Shown: positions 11,431 to 25,009 of the stretch, one piece after another | Layout: the number at the start of each line of letters is the position of its first letter | Position numbering within the stretch: position 1 is the first letter of the stretch | NCBI GenBank assembly: GCA_002917075.1 | Contig: NTMA01000006.1 | Span: forward strand, 744,001-808,000 | Direction of reading: 5' to 3' | From: Hawksworthiomyces lignivorus | Taxonomy: Eukaryota > Ascomycota > Sordariomycetes > Ophiostomatales > Ophiostomataceae | DNA: 64,000 nucleotides | Made by a program: the position numbers and the translations under genes | Notes under the pieces: model-generated | Seen by the model: the letters and a program-made list of their open reading frames with translations, nothing else | What the model was told of the DNA's origin: nothing | Databases searched by the model: none

Positions 11431-11443
11431 TTCTGCAAATGCC

Positions 11444-11462
11444 AAAAAAAAAAAAAAAAAAA
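11444..11462. repeat. Poly(A) tract, 19 bases
   Basis: Uninterrupted run of 19 A, followed by GATC. Confidence 0.9.
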
Positions 11463-14400
11463 GATCAAATGTATCTATATCTGTAGCACACATGCACAAA
11501 AGCCTCTATGCACTCTAAGTCGTACATGACTACCTTTCCACGTTCTATATGCCAAAGCCACGAGCGGGTATTTATTCGTATGCATGCTCTCCGTATACAC
11601 GTAGTACATAGTTATGTATGTATATTCGTTCGTCGAGCTTGTACCAGAGCAGTGTATACATCGACTCGTCTATGCCCACTACGGAGTGCTCTCCCCTGTC
11701 GTAGCAACAAACAATACGACATATGCACCTTCCCATCTTCGTTCGTGCCTTCTCTTTTCTTTTTTTTTTTACCTCGATGTTCGCTCTTTCTCTCTCTCCA
11801 CACCCCCCTCCTTCTTTTCTTCTTTTCCTTCTTTCCTTCTTTTCTGCTTTTTCGTCTTTTTCTACCACTTTCGTTAGATAACGTTCGCTAGATCGCTTTT
11901 GTTGCTCCATCCCTACTTTGGAATTCCTCCGTAATTGTCCCTTTTCTGTAGCTTCTGGCGCTACGCCGGATCCTCTCATCGTGTGTCCGTCCGTCTCCTC
12001 ATCTCCTCTTCGCCATCTTCTTTTCCTCTTCTTTTCCTCTTCCATCGCCAGACTCCTCTTTTAGCATGAAATGCACGATGCAACGCACGGCCCTAGTCAT
12101 GTCCTTAGCAAACCCACAAAACCCTTACATACTCAGAGCTCGTGCTGGGTACGGCGTCCTGCATGCTCTCTGCCATCCATATGCTGTACGAGTACACAGG
12201 CACACTGCTCCGTACGCTGAGCGTAGTAATACACATGTGCTGTACTTTATATTGCTGAGAGAGGGGAAGACACAGAGAGTCACAACTACGCAATCACACT
12301 TACACATCACACATCACATACTCCGCCATACGTCCCATCATGTCTGAGATCACCATTCCCCGACTTGGGCGACGCTCATCTGCCTTTCGGCTGTTTTGCT
12401 GTTTTACACCTTAGTGTTGCAAGCTGGAAGCAAAGATCCAAAGAGACAATCCAAAACCGCAAAAATGCAACCCCTTTCATTCCAAGAAAGAGCTAAAAGG
12501 AAATTGACATTTGCAGGGTCCAATCGCGCTACCGAGACTTGGCCACATGAGAATCCCAGCTAGATCTAAGTACCGAAGCACAACCATTCACATCCTCAAA
12601 CCCGACCTGTGAGACCATATCGTACAACTCTACGCAACACTTGCGTATGTAAGATTTACGATACACGTCCTATCTTCCTGCCCTCTTGTCCTCTCATCAT
12701 CTTCTGTCTTTCTTCGCCCCTGTGCTGCTTCTGCTCGTACGTTGCATGTGCGGTTTGTAATTAGCTGGGTGGGTTGAACTAGGCTGGTGGGATGGACCGC
12801 GAGCCGACCTAAAATACGATTAAGTCAGCAAGCCGTAATAGGAAAGGCCCCAACAGACAAGAGACGCTGGCCGACATGGACAAACAAGAGAGATGTCTAC
12901 ATTCCCCATCTTTCCAGTTCTTTCACATCAGTGGTTCCGGTGGCGCTGGACTCCATGGCCTCATTACACGGTCCCAAGCTGCCGTCCACTCAAAGATGAG
13001 CCTTCTCCAAACCATCCCCAAGTGAGCCTTCACCGGGTCCGGCCGTGCGCGTTGTTGGCGAAAGAATGACCTGCCAGGCGTGAGATCAATATCTGCGAGC
13101 ATTGCGTCTACCAGCATTATACTGTGGACTCTATGTCTGGCTGAACTCATTCGCCTCATCGAGCCGTCCTTTCGCCTTGTTTGCCTGCCCCAGTCGATGG
13201 TCCGCGCGGTTGACCCGCATGCAGAGCAAGGCTGGGGGCTGGCGGACAAGACAGCAAGAGACCTGAGCCCTCCGTATCTAAGTTAATACGACTCATTTCA
13301 ATAAAGCGCCAGATGATTACCAAAGACAGTCCAAGTATAGTCACAACAGTGTAAATTTGCACAATCTACCATTATCGCGTCTTGGCTCATATCTCCCGTT
13401 CGGCTCTCGCCTGTGGTCCTGTCCCGGTTTCACCAAGCATAAAGATAAAAGTCGCGAGAGGGACATGGAAAAGCACAGCACAAAGAAACCGTCATCGTCT
13501 TATCCAGTTCAGACCCCAGCTCGGGATTTTTTATTTCAGCATTAGCCCCGCCTTGTTCATTTGTGGAAGAGCTGCTCTTCCCACGCATGTCATTGCATCT
13601 CATCCGTTGTCTTCGGACAATCTTCCTATCGTAGAAATATCTGCTCTGCGTTCACCTTCCTTGTTTTCGAAAGTCCCTGCCTTCTTTCCATACACCCCCC
13701 CTCTCTTTCTGGCCGTCCCGTCTCGCGTGGCTCGGCCGTTCTTCGACCTCCGGGTGGATCTTTCCTTTAACTTTGCCCCTTATTGTTTTGTTCTTCAGGT
13801 CTTCGCTGTGCTTCTTTTCTTATTTTGAGAGACTTTGAGGCCTTCAATCTCACTTGCATGATCCCTGCACCGCTGCCGTGCTGGCGTGCCGTGTCGATGG
13901 TTAATAATGCGAAACCGAAGGCAGCCTTATGTTCCTGTCTTTGTCTCTGCCCACAAAACCTGTCGTAAGGAAACACGTGGGAAAATAGGAATAAATACAA
14001 ATACTGAGAGCCCAGTATCGAAATGTAGACCGAAGTGGAGGCCATAGTTGGCAGTACATCTCATCTACCGTACAAGAATCCCGCCGAGAATCTGCAGGAA
14101 GAAGTAGCCATGCTTCCCCGCAAAACAAATTCCCAACGGGCCGTCCGTCCGTCACCAGAAGAAAAAAGTGGGCTGACGGGAGGAGCTGGGAAGATGTTGG
14201 GCGACGATGCTCTTTTGTAAATCATAGAGCAAGCAATACCTTCGGCGTCTGGTTTCTGGAATCGGCAAAGCTAGCATGGTCCAAGAAGGTTACATGCTTG
14301 GCTAGACGGATGCAATCGTGAGAGAGAAGGAAATTTACTAGCTCCGAAGACTCATTGATGCCTTCAATCATCAAAAGATTGCCTTGAGCGCAAAGAGCGC

Positions 14401-16217
14401 AAAGATCACGCCCAAGGTATTCATGGCAATATGATATTCCTTGGCCTTCTCTTCAAGTAGCATGAACCGCCATCTTGGCAACCCCTGGAATCAGTTGTTT
14501 CATCAAGGCTGCAAAAAGGAGAATCGACGAACAAAGGAGAATTACTCCCTATCTGGAAAAACATACTGCCTGATCTTCAACGTCAAACCAGAAATGGGAT
14601 AAAAAGAAAAAGAACGGATTGAGAAGAAAAATCGGCTGTCCACTTGACAAAATTGTCTGCTGCACAATATTTCGAAAACGGAATGACCATCTGGTTTATT
14701 TGCATCTCAAGATGCTTGCTCAAGTACCTCTTTCTCCCATTTTCTCGGGACTGGCCGCTCTAGCCACGCAGGTTCTGCCATGTGTCAATCGGCAGGAAAT
14801 GGACGAGTCCCAGCGTCTGCAGTCCTGAACCAGAACCAGCATAAAGCCGCATCGGTTCTTTTTTTTTTCTAATTGCAGATGCTGGCACAATTGTTGGTTG
14901 CGCTCTGCAGCTTGGAGGTCGCAAAGGCCCTTTATCTTGGGATGCCATTCTTTTCCGTGTGCACGCACATCGTGTTGCCAATCTGTCGTTTTTTTCTTTG
15001 CACCTTCGCTCCTTCGCTGGCACTGTTCACTCCGCGTCTGGGCGGCTTAGAATGCAACCCACACCTCGTTGCCGTTGACGTGCAGGATGCTTCAGCACAG
15101 TACCAAAAGGCTAAAAGGAGCGGCAGGAGGGCTGCAAATGGAGGGTGATCGTGGTAGTGATTTTGGTCGATTCACTGGCGACGGCTAACAACGAGTCGAC
15201 TGATCATGGCGAAGACTCGAGCAATGAGCAACGATAAGCGAGCGATGGTCCGAGTGAACCAGCGTCGATTGATGACCCCGGGCCGCCAAAGGATGATGTT
15301 GCTGCTTGTTATATTGTTATGTAACGATCCGGCTCCCTCGGAACTGGTTTGTTTCCATCTCCCTCCAAGTTGTTTCTGCTCGCTCTTCAGCCATTGCCAT
15401 TTGGATCGACAGTTTCTTCACTTCTGCTTTCATCTCCCGTCATATCCAACCTCCCAATGGACTCCTTCACTGCCATTGCCATTCCTTCTGAGAGGAGCAA
15501 AGTTCCATAGCATTGATTCTGGACGACGCGGTCAGTCGCTCGCTCTAATCGTCTCACACATGATATGACTATGGTACGGTTCTTGCCTGAGACGGCATCT
15601 AGTTAGGTAGCTGCTATCAAAAGCCAATTGCTTTTATGAGAGAGCATCTGTGTCTGATGGCGACGATGAAGGGACGGCTGAAATGGAATGCTGAAAGCAA
15701 GTTGCACTAAGCATCAACAGTTCAACGCGGAAATGTCATAGAGACCCCATGCTGGGAGCAGAGAGCGTTCAAAAGAGGGTTGTTTATGCCCGCACCTCTT
15801 GGGTCTCAACGTGACATCTTCCTGTTTAGGATACACAGATTCTTGAAGGGATGGACATGAGAGCTTAGCCGATGGCGGTCTATTATAACTTGTTTGTGCG
15901 TCCTAGCACAGGATCGCGACGTTATATTCACGGTATTACGATCATACTGGATGGTCATTGCATTTTGGTACCTATCCTCAACACTGGGTTTGCGCGGTAA
16001 CTACCGCTTTCCAGTGAAAAATGGCAAGCAAAAGACATGCAGGTATCTCGTGAACACGCATTTGGAACAAGAGCGAGTGGATGAGACTAATAGGCATAGC
16101 ACAAGATCAGATCAAACTACATGACGAAGATGAGACATGATAGTTCTTGCAAGGCTCTCGCCCTAGAAAGGGAATTTGCTACGACGCAGGAATCTACCTT
16201 CAAAAAGTGAAGCTCCG

Positions 16218-16237
16218 AATTTCATTGCAATGAAATT
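16218..16237. repeat. Perfect 20-bp palindrome
   Basis: AATTTCATTGCAATGAAATT is identical to its reverse complement over all 20 bases. It could be a dimeric protein binding site or a cruciform-forming element. No function is known from sequence. Confidence 0.9.
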
Positions 16238-18189
16238 GTTAGGCTTATAAGACATTATCAGATACTGGCCATTTGACACGGCAATGCTTGGTTATAGTTT
16301 CTACTGGAAATAAAGGATAACGAATATGTCATGTTGGCGAGAGATTTATCCCCTACATGCTCATACAAGTGACAGAATTTTTTTTTTTGCTGGCTAGGAC
16401 TGGCTATCTTAACGAGACGGGGATTATCTACCTCTCAACTACTCTGTCCAACGTCTCAACTTGGCAGTAGAGAACGACGAACTACACAAAACGAATAACA
16501 GAAACAATTTGTTCCGGTCTGGACCGGATGACTGGAGCGCTGTGAGCTCTAGGCGTTGCCCAGTCACATTGAGGAGCGGAGGGCTGCAGCGGTAGTACTC
16601 GCTACAAGTCTGACCAAAGGTCATCTTTTACGAACAATTGCATATAACCTTTTGTCTCCCAGATCTATTGTTCCGAACCTCAGGACGTTCCAGCTTTTTT
16701 TTTTACACTTTTCTCAAGTGAAAGCGGTGTAACATGGTGGGCTATCGAACCACAGCTTAACATACTGAGCAAAGCTATAAGTGCTTCCGGAAGGTCAGAA
16801 ATACGACGCTGTGAAGAGGATGAGAAGGTGCTATTGTTTAGCCCTCGGAAGAACAGTCTTTGGGGGTGTCGTTCGTCAGAGTGATGGACAGGAGCAACCG
16901 ATGCAGGAACAATGTGTCGTTCATCCGGTCGAGGTGTCTAGAAAGGTGCACTGGGAAAGCTAGAAGCGGTGACCTACATTGGTTCCTGCTGACTCTCACC
17001 GCATGTCTGATACTTTCTTTGTTCCCTTTTCGGACGTGGCTAGGTACAAAATGAGGTGGCTGCTGTGATCGCATGCAGGACTAGAATATGCAGGGTTCTG
17101 GACGTTTGTGTGCATAGTGGATAACAAAAGTCGGTGATCAAATCGCATGGGTCAGATACCAACAAAATTCGGAGCCTGATAACCCTCACAATCGATCGGC
17201 ACGGGAAGAAAGATTTACATACATGAGGCCTTACCCATATTGAAGCCAAGCCCTCCCCGTGCCTTTTGCTCTGTTGCATTCACCGACTTGTAGCAGTTGA
17301 AGCGCCGTACGGAGCTAACCCCCGTCGAAGCGGAAACCCCAATGCACGTTCCATACCGAAATCCCCCGAGGTATACGGCGCGCAGCCCACAGAAAAATAG
17401 TGTCGCTTATTTCCCTCTTCGGTGGCCATGTTCATGCATTGCGTCCCGATTGTGAATGACGGAGGTGCCGCCAAGAGAAAGACGGTGAAAACAACCGCCT
17501 TTCTTTCCCCTTTTGTTTCTCTTCCACTAGCAGGGGGGAAAGCCTCTGCGTGCAAAACATACGCACTATGCCGCACTTCCACATACTCGTTTGCATAGGC
17601 TTAGAGCTCCAACAAAAAAGGCGGGCTACCGGCAATACCATCACTCGGCTCGGTCAGGTTAGTTTGTGATGGTGCGTGCAAGAGGGACCGGGACGTCTCC
17701 GTCGTGCCGAAAGGGCGACTCGAGTGCGCGGTGTAGGGGAAGAGATGAGAAAGCAGCGCTAAGAGGACGCCCGTCCCGCTTAGTGCGTAGCAGACGGCGT
17801 GGCCATCTTTCTTAGCATCGAGATGAGGTGCAAATCCCCAATAGTCACTGCGCCTCCTCATTTCCTGCCCAACACTCTGTCCCTACCTACGCTCCGTACA
17901 CAACTGCCGCAAGCGGCGGACACGCACTTGCGTTTTGTATACGACTACGAATACAACTCATTTGTTTTTGCTGACAAGCATTTCTGCGTCTCAGAAGCGA
18001 GTAGCGAAGTGTTGCGTTGGACGCCTGTCTCCACCTGCCCCATGCCCTGGCGTTGGTGCCTCTTGGGGCGGACAGTTTTTCTCCTTCTTAGTTTGGCTAC
18101 GACGAAGCTCACTATGCCTCAATGCCTGTCGCAAAGGGGTTACATAGCCCTGGGTAGTTAAATAAAGAAATTTCGAGAAAACAGCTCTA

Positions 18190-18201
18190 CTCCGTACGGA
18201 G
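18190..18201. repeat. Perfect 12-bp palindrome CTCCGTACGGAG
   Basis: Self-complementary 12-mer. It equals two head-to-head copies of the CTCCGTAC motif that recurs in the noncoding parts of the window. Confidence 0.85.
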
Positions 18202-18872
18202 CACTGAGGAGGGCGCTATCTTATCCTACGAGACCCGTCGCAATAGTAAACAAAACGAATCCCTACTGCTGATTTTTTTTTTTGAGATGCCCGGAACCAC
18301 GGTCTTGGTCCTCGCCAGAGGCCAAAGTGGGCAAGGGGCCCCAGAGGGCCAATACGCTTGCAAGGGTTATCTTGAAATTTTCAATGGAGTCGCTATCTCC
18401 ATGGAGAAAGAGAGAGCAGGAGGAAAAGGAGGAAATGGACAAACTCGAAGATAGGGGGTGGCAACAGAAAGAGCGAGAGATATATGCTTAGACTTGGAGA
18501 GAGAGAGAGAGAAAAGCGAGACGCCGAAAGGTGCTTTTTGTTCCTGCACAAGGGCGGTGTCAATTTTGTCAAGAATGCTGCATAGCCGTATAAGACATGC
18601 ATTCGTTCTCTATTCTACACACCGGAGCCCGCCAGTCTACACAAATCATGGTGAAGCTTTTACGTAGCGGACAAGGACAGCCCCATGCACGAACTATTTT
18701 GTGCAGCATTCTCACAAGAGTTTTTCTTTCTTTTTTCTCCTGTCGTCTGGCAACGCCCCCCTTTTGTTCACACAAAGCAAGCCCCAATGACATGGGACCC
18801 GTCCCCCACGCCGACGTGGGAGGTCAACCTGTGTGGCTGCGAATAGACTCAAAAGAGGTAGGTGTAGTAAAA

Positions 18873-18941
18873 TGTTTGTTTGTTTGTGTGTGTGTGTGTA
18901 TGTGTGTGCGTGTGTGTGTGCGTGCGTGCGTGTGTGTGCGC
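18873..18941 (+). repeat. GT-rich microsatellite with TTTG and TGCG variants
   Basis: About 69 bp of alternating T and G, starting with TGTT repeats, then (TG)n with scattered A and C substitutions and ending in TGCG units. Confidence 0.9.
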
Positions 18942-19779
18942 AAGAGAGAAAAATATGCAGAGACGAAAAGAATCTAGAGGCTATCGATTGCCAATCTCTT
19001 TTACTTGCGGTGAGCCTTAAACCTCGTGATAGCATCGAGTCGTAAATAGAGATTGTCTCCATCTACACCACTTACATACGACGACGACGACTAGGGGAGA
19101 GTGGATCGAGACGCACGCAAAAGAGACCGAAAACGAGCTGCTACGTGTGTATTCTTATGTATGCTCATTCTCTAAGAAAGAACAACTGAATGAGGAAAAG
19201 AGAAAAAAGAGAGAAAAGAGGCAACCAGACCATTGAAAATTTTCTTCCAAACGCACCCCTGCCACCCAAATTTCCGGCGCCCAAAACACATCTCGGATCT
19301 TCCGCGAGCTTCAGGATCTGTTTTAATGTGCTGGGTTTGTGAGATAAAACTGGAAAAACTGAGCAACCAAGAAGCCCACCCACACTGGATGGGAAGCCGA
19401 ATAGGAAGCCGAATAGGAGAGACGTTGGGAAAAAGCGCGTCGTCGTTTCTTGCCCGCTGCTCGTGGCCTTGCTCTATTTCACCCCCTGGGTTATATTTGA
19501 AAAAGAGAATTAGGTTTCTTCTTTGCGTTACTTTCCCGCATGCACGCTCTCACCCGTGCAGCACCAACGGTCCGCTCTGTGCCGTTTTTGATTGCTTTTC
19601 GTCTTGAGGCGCGTCTCTCTCACTTGTTTTCCCTTTCTAGAATCGTGAGAAAACCAGGACTGGGAGCGCAACCGAGTCGTTCTCGTATGCCGTATGTACA
19701 GACGTGCCCATGCGAATGAGGCATCTCAATTCATCCGCCATGTTCATCCTGTTTCCCGCCTCCCAAGGTCTTTTCCCCT

Positions 19780-19782
<3 letters not shown>

Positions 19783-19813
<31 letters not shown>
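19783..19813 (+). repeat. Poly(T) tract, 31 bases
   Basis: Uninterrupted run of 31 T, the longest homopolymer in the window. Its exact length may be uncertain because such runs are error-prone in sequencing. Confidence 0.85.
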
Positions 19814-19814
<1 letters not shown>

Positions 19815-22076
19815 TTTTACCTACCTCTCTCCCCTTATCCAATTCCATTTCACCCTATTTCCATCAACGGGCTTTTCGACGAAGAAGAAAGCATTTTTCG
19901 TACTTCCGTGTCTCTTCATTTCTGCTGTGTGTGACACAGAGTACACGTACTACTTTTCTTGCTTGGACTGTGTGTTTAGCAGCATTGGAGGCTCCTGTGT
20001 AGAGGGGTGTTCTTTTTCTGTGCCTCTGTTTCTCTTGATCTTGGTCCCCCTTCCTGGACCACCCCTGTCCTACACGCGAACCGCACCCTTGTCCGTCCCG
20101 AGATTTTTATTTCTTGTGTTTTTTTCCTTCTGATACCCTCTTTTATTAGCACGTACCACGTCTCCCCATGCTCCGTAATTATCAGGTCTGTCATTTTCTT
20201 TTTTTGTTCTCTAATTTTCCACAATTTTTTTCGGCACCCTAACGCGGCGGAAGCCACCCCCGAGATGCCTTAGTACAGATGTGGCTTCGTTTTCTCACCC
20301 AGGGAAAATAAGAGAGGGCCGTCGAAATGAACGGACCAGGGCTCGAGGAGCAGATGTAGAGACATGGCAATGTACCTCGCTCTGGTGTCTGGCGCACAGA
20401 GTGACACCTACAGCGAGGTGGAAATGACCACCCCACCAGTTTTTCTGTCAACCTTGGACTTCCAGTCAGTGTTCTCGCACATCCTCTGGTTCTCTGGTTG
20501 CTTTCTCCTTGGGTCACATATAGAGCAAGAAGCCGCTTGACGACGGGCTTATCAATATTGGCAGAGCAAATCTCGCAGACCAGATCGTTGGAATGACCTT
20601 CTGCGGCATGCTGGACGAGTTCGTGCGACGCTCAGAGAACGTATGTAGGTAGTCGTAGAAAGGCGAAAGGCACCAAATCTAGGCCGCTTCTCAAGCACCA
20701 CGCCGGCGCTATTTCAATACGAGGCGGTTCTGTTTCTTTCTTGTGTCATGCTGTGTGAGCACTGCACTGTTTAAAATTACACGATCCGTTTTAATTGCTC
20801 TTTCTCTTCGTATTGCCACCGCATCGCCAACGATTAGATTGAACTGTTGTTGGTATAGCGCATCCATCCAGTGTGTTTGTACACGGTGCGTGTTTTCTTG
20901 TACTGTGTCGAGTTAGATGAGTCGGAAGCTGCGACGAGGGGTTGTCCCCTCGACGCTTCTCCGAACGTTGCTTCCTCGCGCAGCGAAGTGGGGTTGGGTG
21001 GTGCAATAGCCGTTTGGGTTTTCCTTCCATCCTCGGAAAGAGCTCCAGCAGCCACCTGCTCTCTTCACAGCGAGGGGTCAAACTCACTAAAACGGACCCC
21101 CTTGTGAGCCCCTCCATTGCCACTTGTACTCCAGCTGTAAATTTAGTATGGCCCGCATCTCGCTCCTCTACAGCACCTCTACTTGGAGGCGGTACTTGAA
21201 GCTCAAACTAGTTATGCACTAATATTCGAAAGTGGGATGATTTCTCCAGAACGAGAAACTGGCACGTATGCTTAGCTGTGGTGTCCAGCGTACCAGGAAA
21301 ATCATCGGTGCTAGAATTTGTACGAGGTATCTTCCCTCTGCTTCTCCTCATCTTCTTGTGCGAGTACTTTGAAAGAAGAAGCTGCCCCTCTTTTGCCTCT
21401 TCTCTACTTCGCTCTTTCCCTTGGTTTGCGGAAGAACGGGAAAGGGACACGTGAGCCTTTAATGTACGATATTGCACATAGAGTGCAGATTCCGTTCCCC
21501 GTAGAAAGAAAAAGGGAAAGGCACTCCATGCTCCGTCTGTCCCCGGAAAAGAGAGAGACAGAAGGCCTAAGAGGCCTTTAGGCAGTTGGCCTCGAAGCCG
21601 CAGGCTATTTCAGGCCACTTGTGCACACATCACCACCACAGAGGGCAAAAAAGGAAACAGAAAAAGAAAAAGGCCCAAGAGAGCGACTTTGTATGCGAGG
21701 CATACACGCCAGGCGAACAAAGAACATAGGATATTAGACAGTGTTAAATGTAGAGAGCATCGTAGACTTTGCTGTGCACATAGATAGGATAGGGTGGCTC
21801 GGTGGGATAAGCAGCTACACTCCAGTGGCTCAGCCTACTGCTGTGCTTTCGTGGGGCTTGTACTTTTTTCTTGTCTGGCGCAGTTTCCAGCACGCCTCTC
21901 TGCGTAGCAGCTCTCCCCCTCGAGACCTTGCATACGCTTGTGTTGTTAGCAGCGGGGATTGGCTAGGAAAAGTCGACGAGCGCATGCACAAGCATCAGCC
22001 TCACTTTTTGAGTGGCGGTTCGTGGTTTTCTCCGTGCAGCTTACATGAAGTCTCTGTTGTCAACGACGACTGGATC

Positions 22077-22124
22077 TGTGTGAGTGAGTGTGTGTGTGTG
22101 TGTGTGTGTTTGTGTGTGTGTGTG
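22077..22124 (+). repeat. (GT)n microsatellite
   Basis: About 48 bp of TG dinucleotides with two TGAG units at the start and one T insertion in the middle. Confidence 0.9.
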
Positions 22125-22570
22125 AACAGGCAACTGGTCCAGTGCGTCACGCCTATTCCGGTTCGTTGTGCACACGCATACGACGAACGAGAGGCTTTCC
22201 TGTTGTGATGCAAGCCAAGCGGGACTCGAGACGACCTACATGCGTTCGGGACGATGCCGAGGGCGAAAGAAACCCCACAACTGTCACTACTTTGCTCCCC
22301 AAAAGCAATAGGCGGCGGAAAAGAACAGACGGCCACAGTTTGCCATTCGCTGCTCTGCAGCCCGCGTGACTGGCGACAGCGACAGATAGAGTCCACTCTT
22401 GATCATGGCAGAAATGGATACACGTATGTAGTGCACGTAGTGTACGAGTACGTGAGATGCGGGATCGGGGCGAGACCATGATGGGCTTTTCTTGTGACCT
22501 GCGTGCTTTGACAAGAGACCGGCCAAGAATCGAGGGGCCTGGAGAGCAATATGGCGAAACTGTCGGCCTC

Positions 22571-22584
22571 TTTTTTTTTTTTTT
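22571..22584 (+). repeat. Poly(T) tract, 14 bases
   Basis: Run of 14 T in noncoding sequence. Confidence 0.85.
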
Positions 22585-23560
22585 GGTCTTTCTCTAATGT
22601 AGTAGACGGGGGTTTACTATAGGGAAATATCTGCAAATAATCAGGGACACTCTGGCGGGCCTAGAGGATTCACTTGGCGCGGTATAAAAGCGAGTCATAA
22701 GGAGGAGCATATATAATATTGTGCATAGTATTTTCGCGAAGTGTTTGGCAGTAATTTCTAGGAGAGCAAAAGGGGACTAAAGGTTTCGACGTATACAAAG
22801 TAATAATGAGAACGGGCGAGAGAGCTCTCGTCAAGGCGGGGAAGTCTTCCCAAGTTACACTGCATTCCTTAATTCCCTCCTGTCTCGGAAGACATGTACC
22901 TTGGCACTTGTGATTCCTCGACAAGGTACCCATGGTTGGTTATTGCTGCGTTTAATGTGGTGCAGTTACTGCTCTTGGGAGTTTTTCTTGGTTGGTGTTC
23001 GTCGACTCCCTTGCGTAGCAGGGAAAACCCCACCACACGCACACGACCCGGGACAGAGCGAATTAGTGCTAATTGCAGAACATGCCGTGTATCTAGTACT
23101 TCGGTCGCCGTCCAAAAGACACGTCGGATAACTGGCAAGGAGGGGACCGAAGGGGAATGTGACTCGTAGCCGGTACTTTTTGGATTTCGGGGCCAATTTA
23201 AATCTCCCGGAAAGAAGGAGCTAGGCCACATAGGGAAGCGATGGGTCGCTGGCTGCTGGCTTTCCCCTTTTCCTCATCCTCCTTCCCTGAGCTTTCTCTC
23301 CCCAATGGTCGTGTCAGAAACACAGTGTCCCACAGTAAATGACCGAAATCCCCCGTAAATCAGGAAGCAGAAAAAGCAAACAGAGGGCACCGCATTCCAC
23401 TGGCACAACCAGCCACCCACCATGGCCGAGATTTTTCACGCCTATTAGGGGTCTCTTAGTGGCCACTAATATTGAGGGGTTAACGGACGCGACATACCCC
23501 TTTCAGCAGGCCCATCCACCACTAAGGCCAAACACCAAACAATCTTTTTCGCCTGCTCAC

Positions 23561-25009
23561 ACCGTGGAACGTACTGGAATGTACTGTGTCATGTACTTTC
23601 TACCCAATCCTCACGCCAACCACCGCCTTTTCCCCACCCAGCACGATTGTACTCGTGTACAGATCTCGATACATACGTGTAAGCTACGGACAGGCCCCTC
23701 CAAAGGCCGTTGCCTCCCCCCCCGCCGCTGTCATTCATCCTGACTACGACTACTCTTTTTGTTGCCTCCCCCTCCAGCACCACCACTCACACACATTACA
23801 GACACACACAAACATGAATGCACACAACACTCTTCGTACACACCCCCCCCCCCCTTCCCCGGCTACGCCAGAATGCTGCTCCTCTCTCCCCTAATTCTCT
23901 CTAGTCATTTCTCGCTCTCTCTCACTATTCGTACAGCGCCATCCACTACAACCAACCACAGCAAACCACCTAAACCGAAAACTACAAGCAGCAGCAACAC
24001 CTAGCCACCAAGAAAATACCCAACCTAAGCCTAGTCGTACTGCGCATGTTACTGCGTACGTCGTAACTAGTAACTAAACCCTCCCTCGCTCTTGCTCATT
24101 CTTTCCCTACTCCTTCCTCCACTCTTCTGCGCGCCGTCGCCCGCTCCTTCCTACTCCTCCCTCCCACCTCCCCTCCTTTTCTCCTTCCCAAAAAAATTCC
24201 CTCCTCTTGTCCTTTTTCACCCCTCTTCCTTTTCCCTCTCTTCTCCTCCTCTTTTCTCCTCCCACCTTTTCTTATCTTCAACCTTCACCAACTTCTACAA
24301 ACTTCCAACCAGCAAAACTTTCCCAACTCTTCCACGCCTGCGCATCTTTGCATCGCAACGCAACACAAACCCCTTGCTTGGGTTTCATCCATCTGTCCAG
24401 TCCATCTACCTGTCCATATTCAACTTCGTCTAGACGGTCTTGCTTGCTAGCCAGGCCGGTCTGCTCTGTCGGTACACAATCATTCTTCGCCGTACGGTCT
24501 TCTTCGCTTCCTCACCACTTCACCGTCAACCACCTCAACCCCCCTTTCCCCATTCTGACCCATATATCGATCCAATCCATGACCCGGATACCACCACAAA
24601 TGAACTACAAAGATCAAATAAGTCAGAAAGACACACTTTAAATCCCACGGGAGCGCGTGTGCGAGAGAGGTGCTGGGGGGCGATTTCAACCATCGTTTCT
24701 GAGAGGGACATATTTCCGGTTTCCGAGACCCGTCCGCCCACTGCCGTTGTTGCTGTCCGTCGTCGTCGTCGCTGTCGTTACTTTCGTCGCCAACGCCGCC
24801 GTCGACGCCCGCCGTCAAATTTCTAGCCTAGCCGTCAACTGAGTCGTCAGGTTTCCAAGACACCAAGAGAAACAAGCCAAACCGTCTGAAGCCAAAGACA
24901 GATTGTCCCACCGACCGTCTGTCCGCCGTTCAGAATACAGCCTAACACGCCCTAGACAACGCAAAGTCACAAACGTGCGCGACAGCAATCGCAAACAGCA
25001 GCCGTCAAC
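23561..25009 (+). promoter_or_regulatory. Pyrimidine-rich promoter and 5' leader of the C2H2 regulator gene
   Basis: The plus strand is strongly C/T-rich, especially 23,700-24,000 and 24,070-24,280, as expected for a core promoter and leader of the downstream gene. Several upstream ATGs begin short ORFs (for example at 24,092, 24,207 and 24,440) that could act as uORFs. The bases just before the start at 25,010 (GTCAACATG) fit a good fungal initiation context. Confidence 0.5.

Larger units (their letters stand above)
11431..23560. other. Gene desert interior between the RasGEF and C2H2 regulator genes
   Basis: About 12 kb with no ORF longer than roughly 160 codons and none with recognisable protein motifs on either strand. 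Codon-like composition is absent and possible exons do not join into a domain. It contains GT-rich microsatellites, long homopolymers, perfect palindromes and repeated CTCCGTAC-like motifs, listed separately. I found no tRNA-like T-arm and no transposase or reverse-transcriptase remnant. It may carry untranslated exons or long noncoding RNAs. Confidence 0.6.

Noticed and set aside
18712..19062. Minus-strand frame with His-Thr repeats
   Set aside because: Produced by the GT microsatellite.
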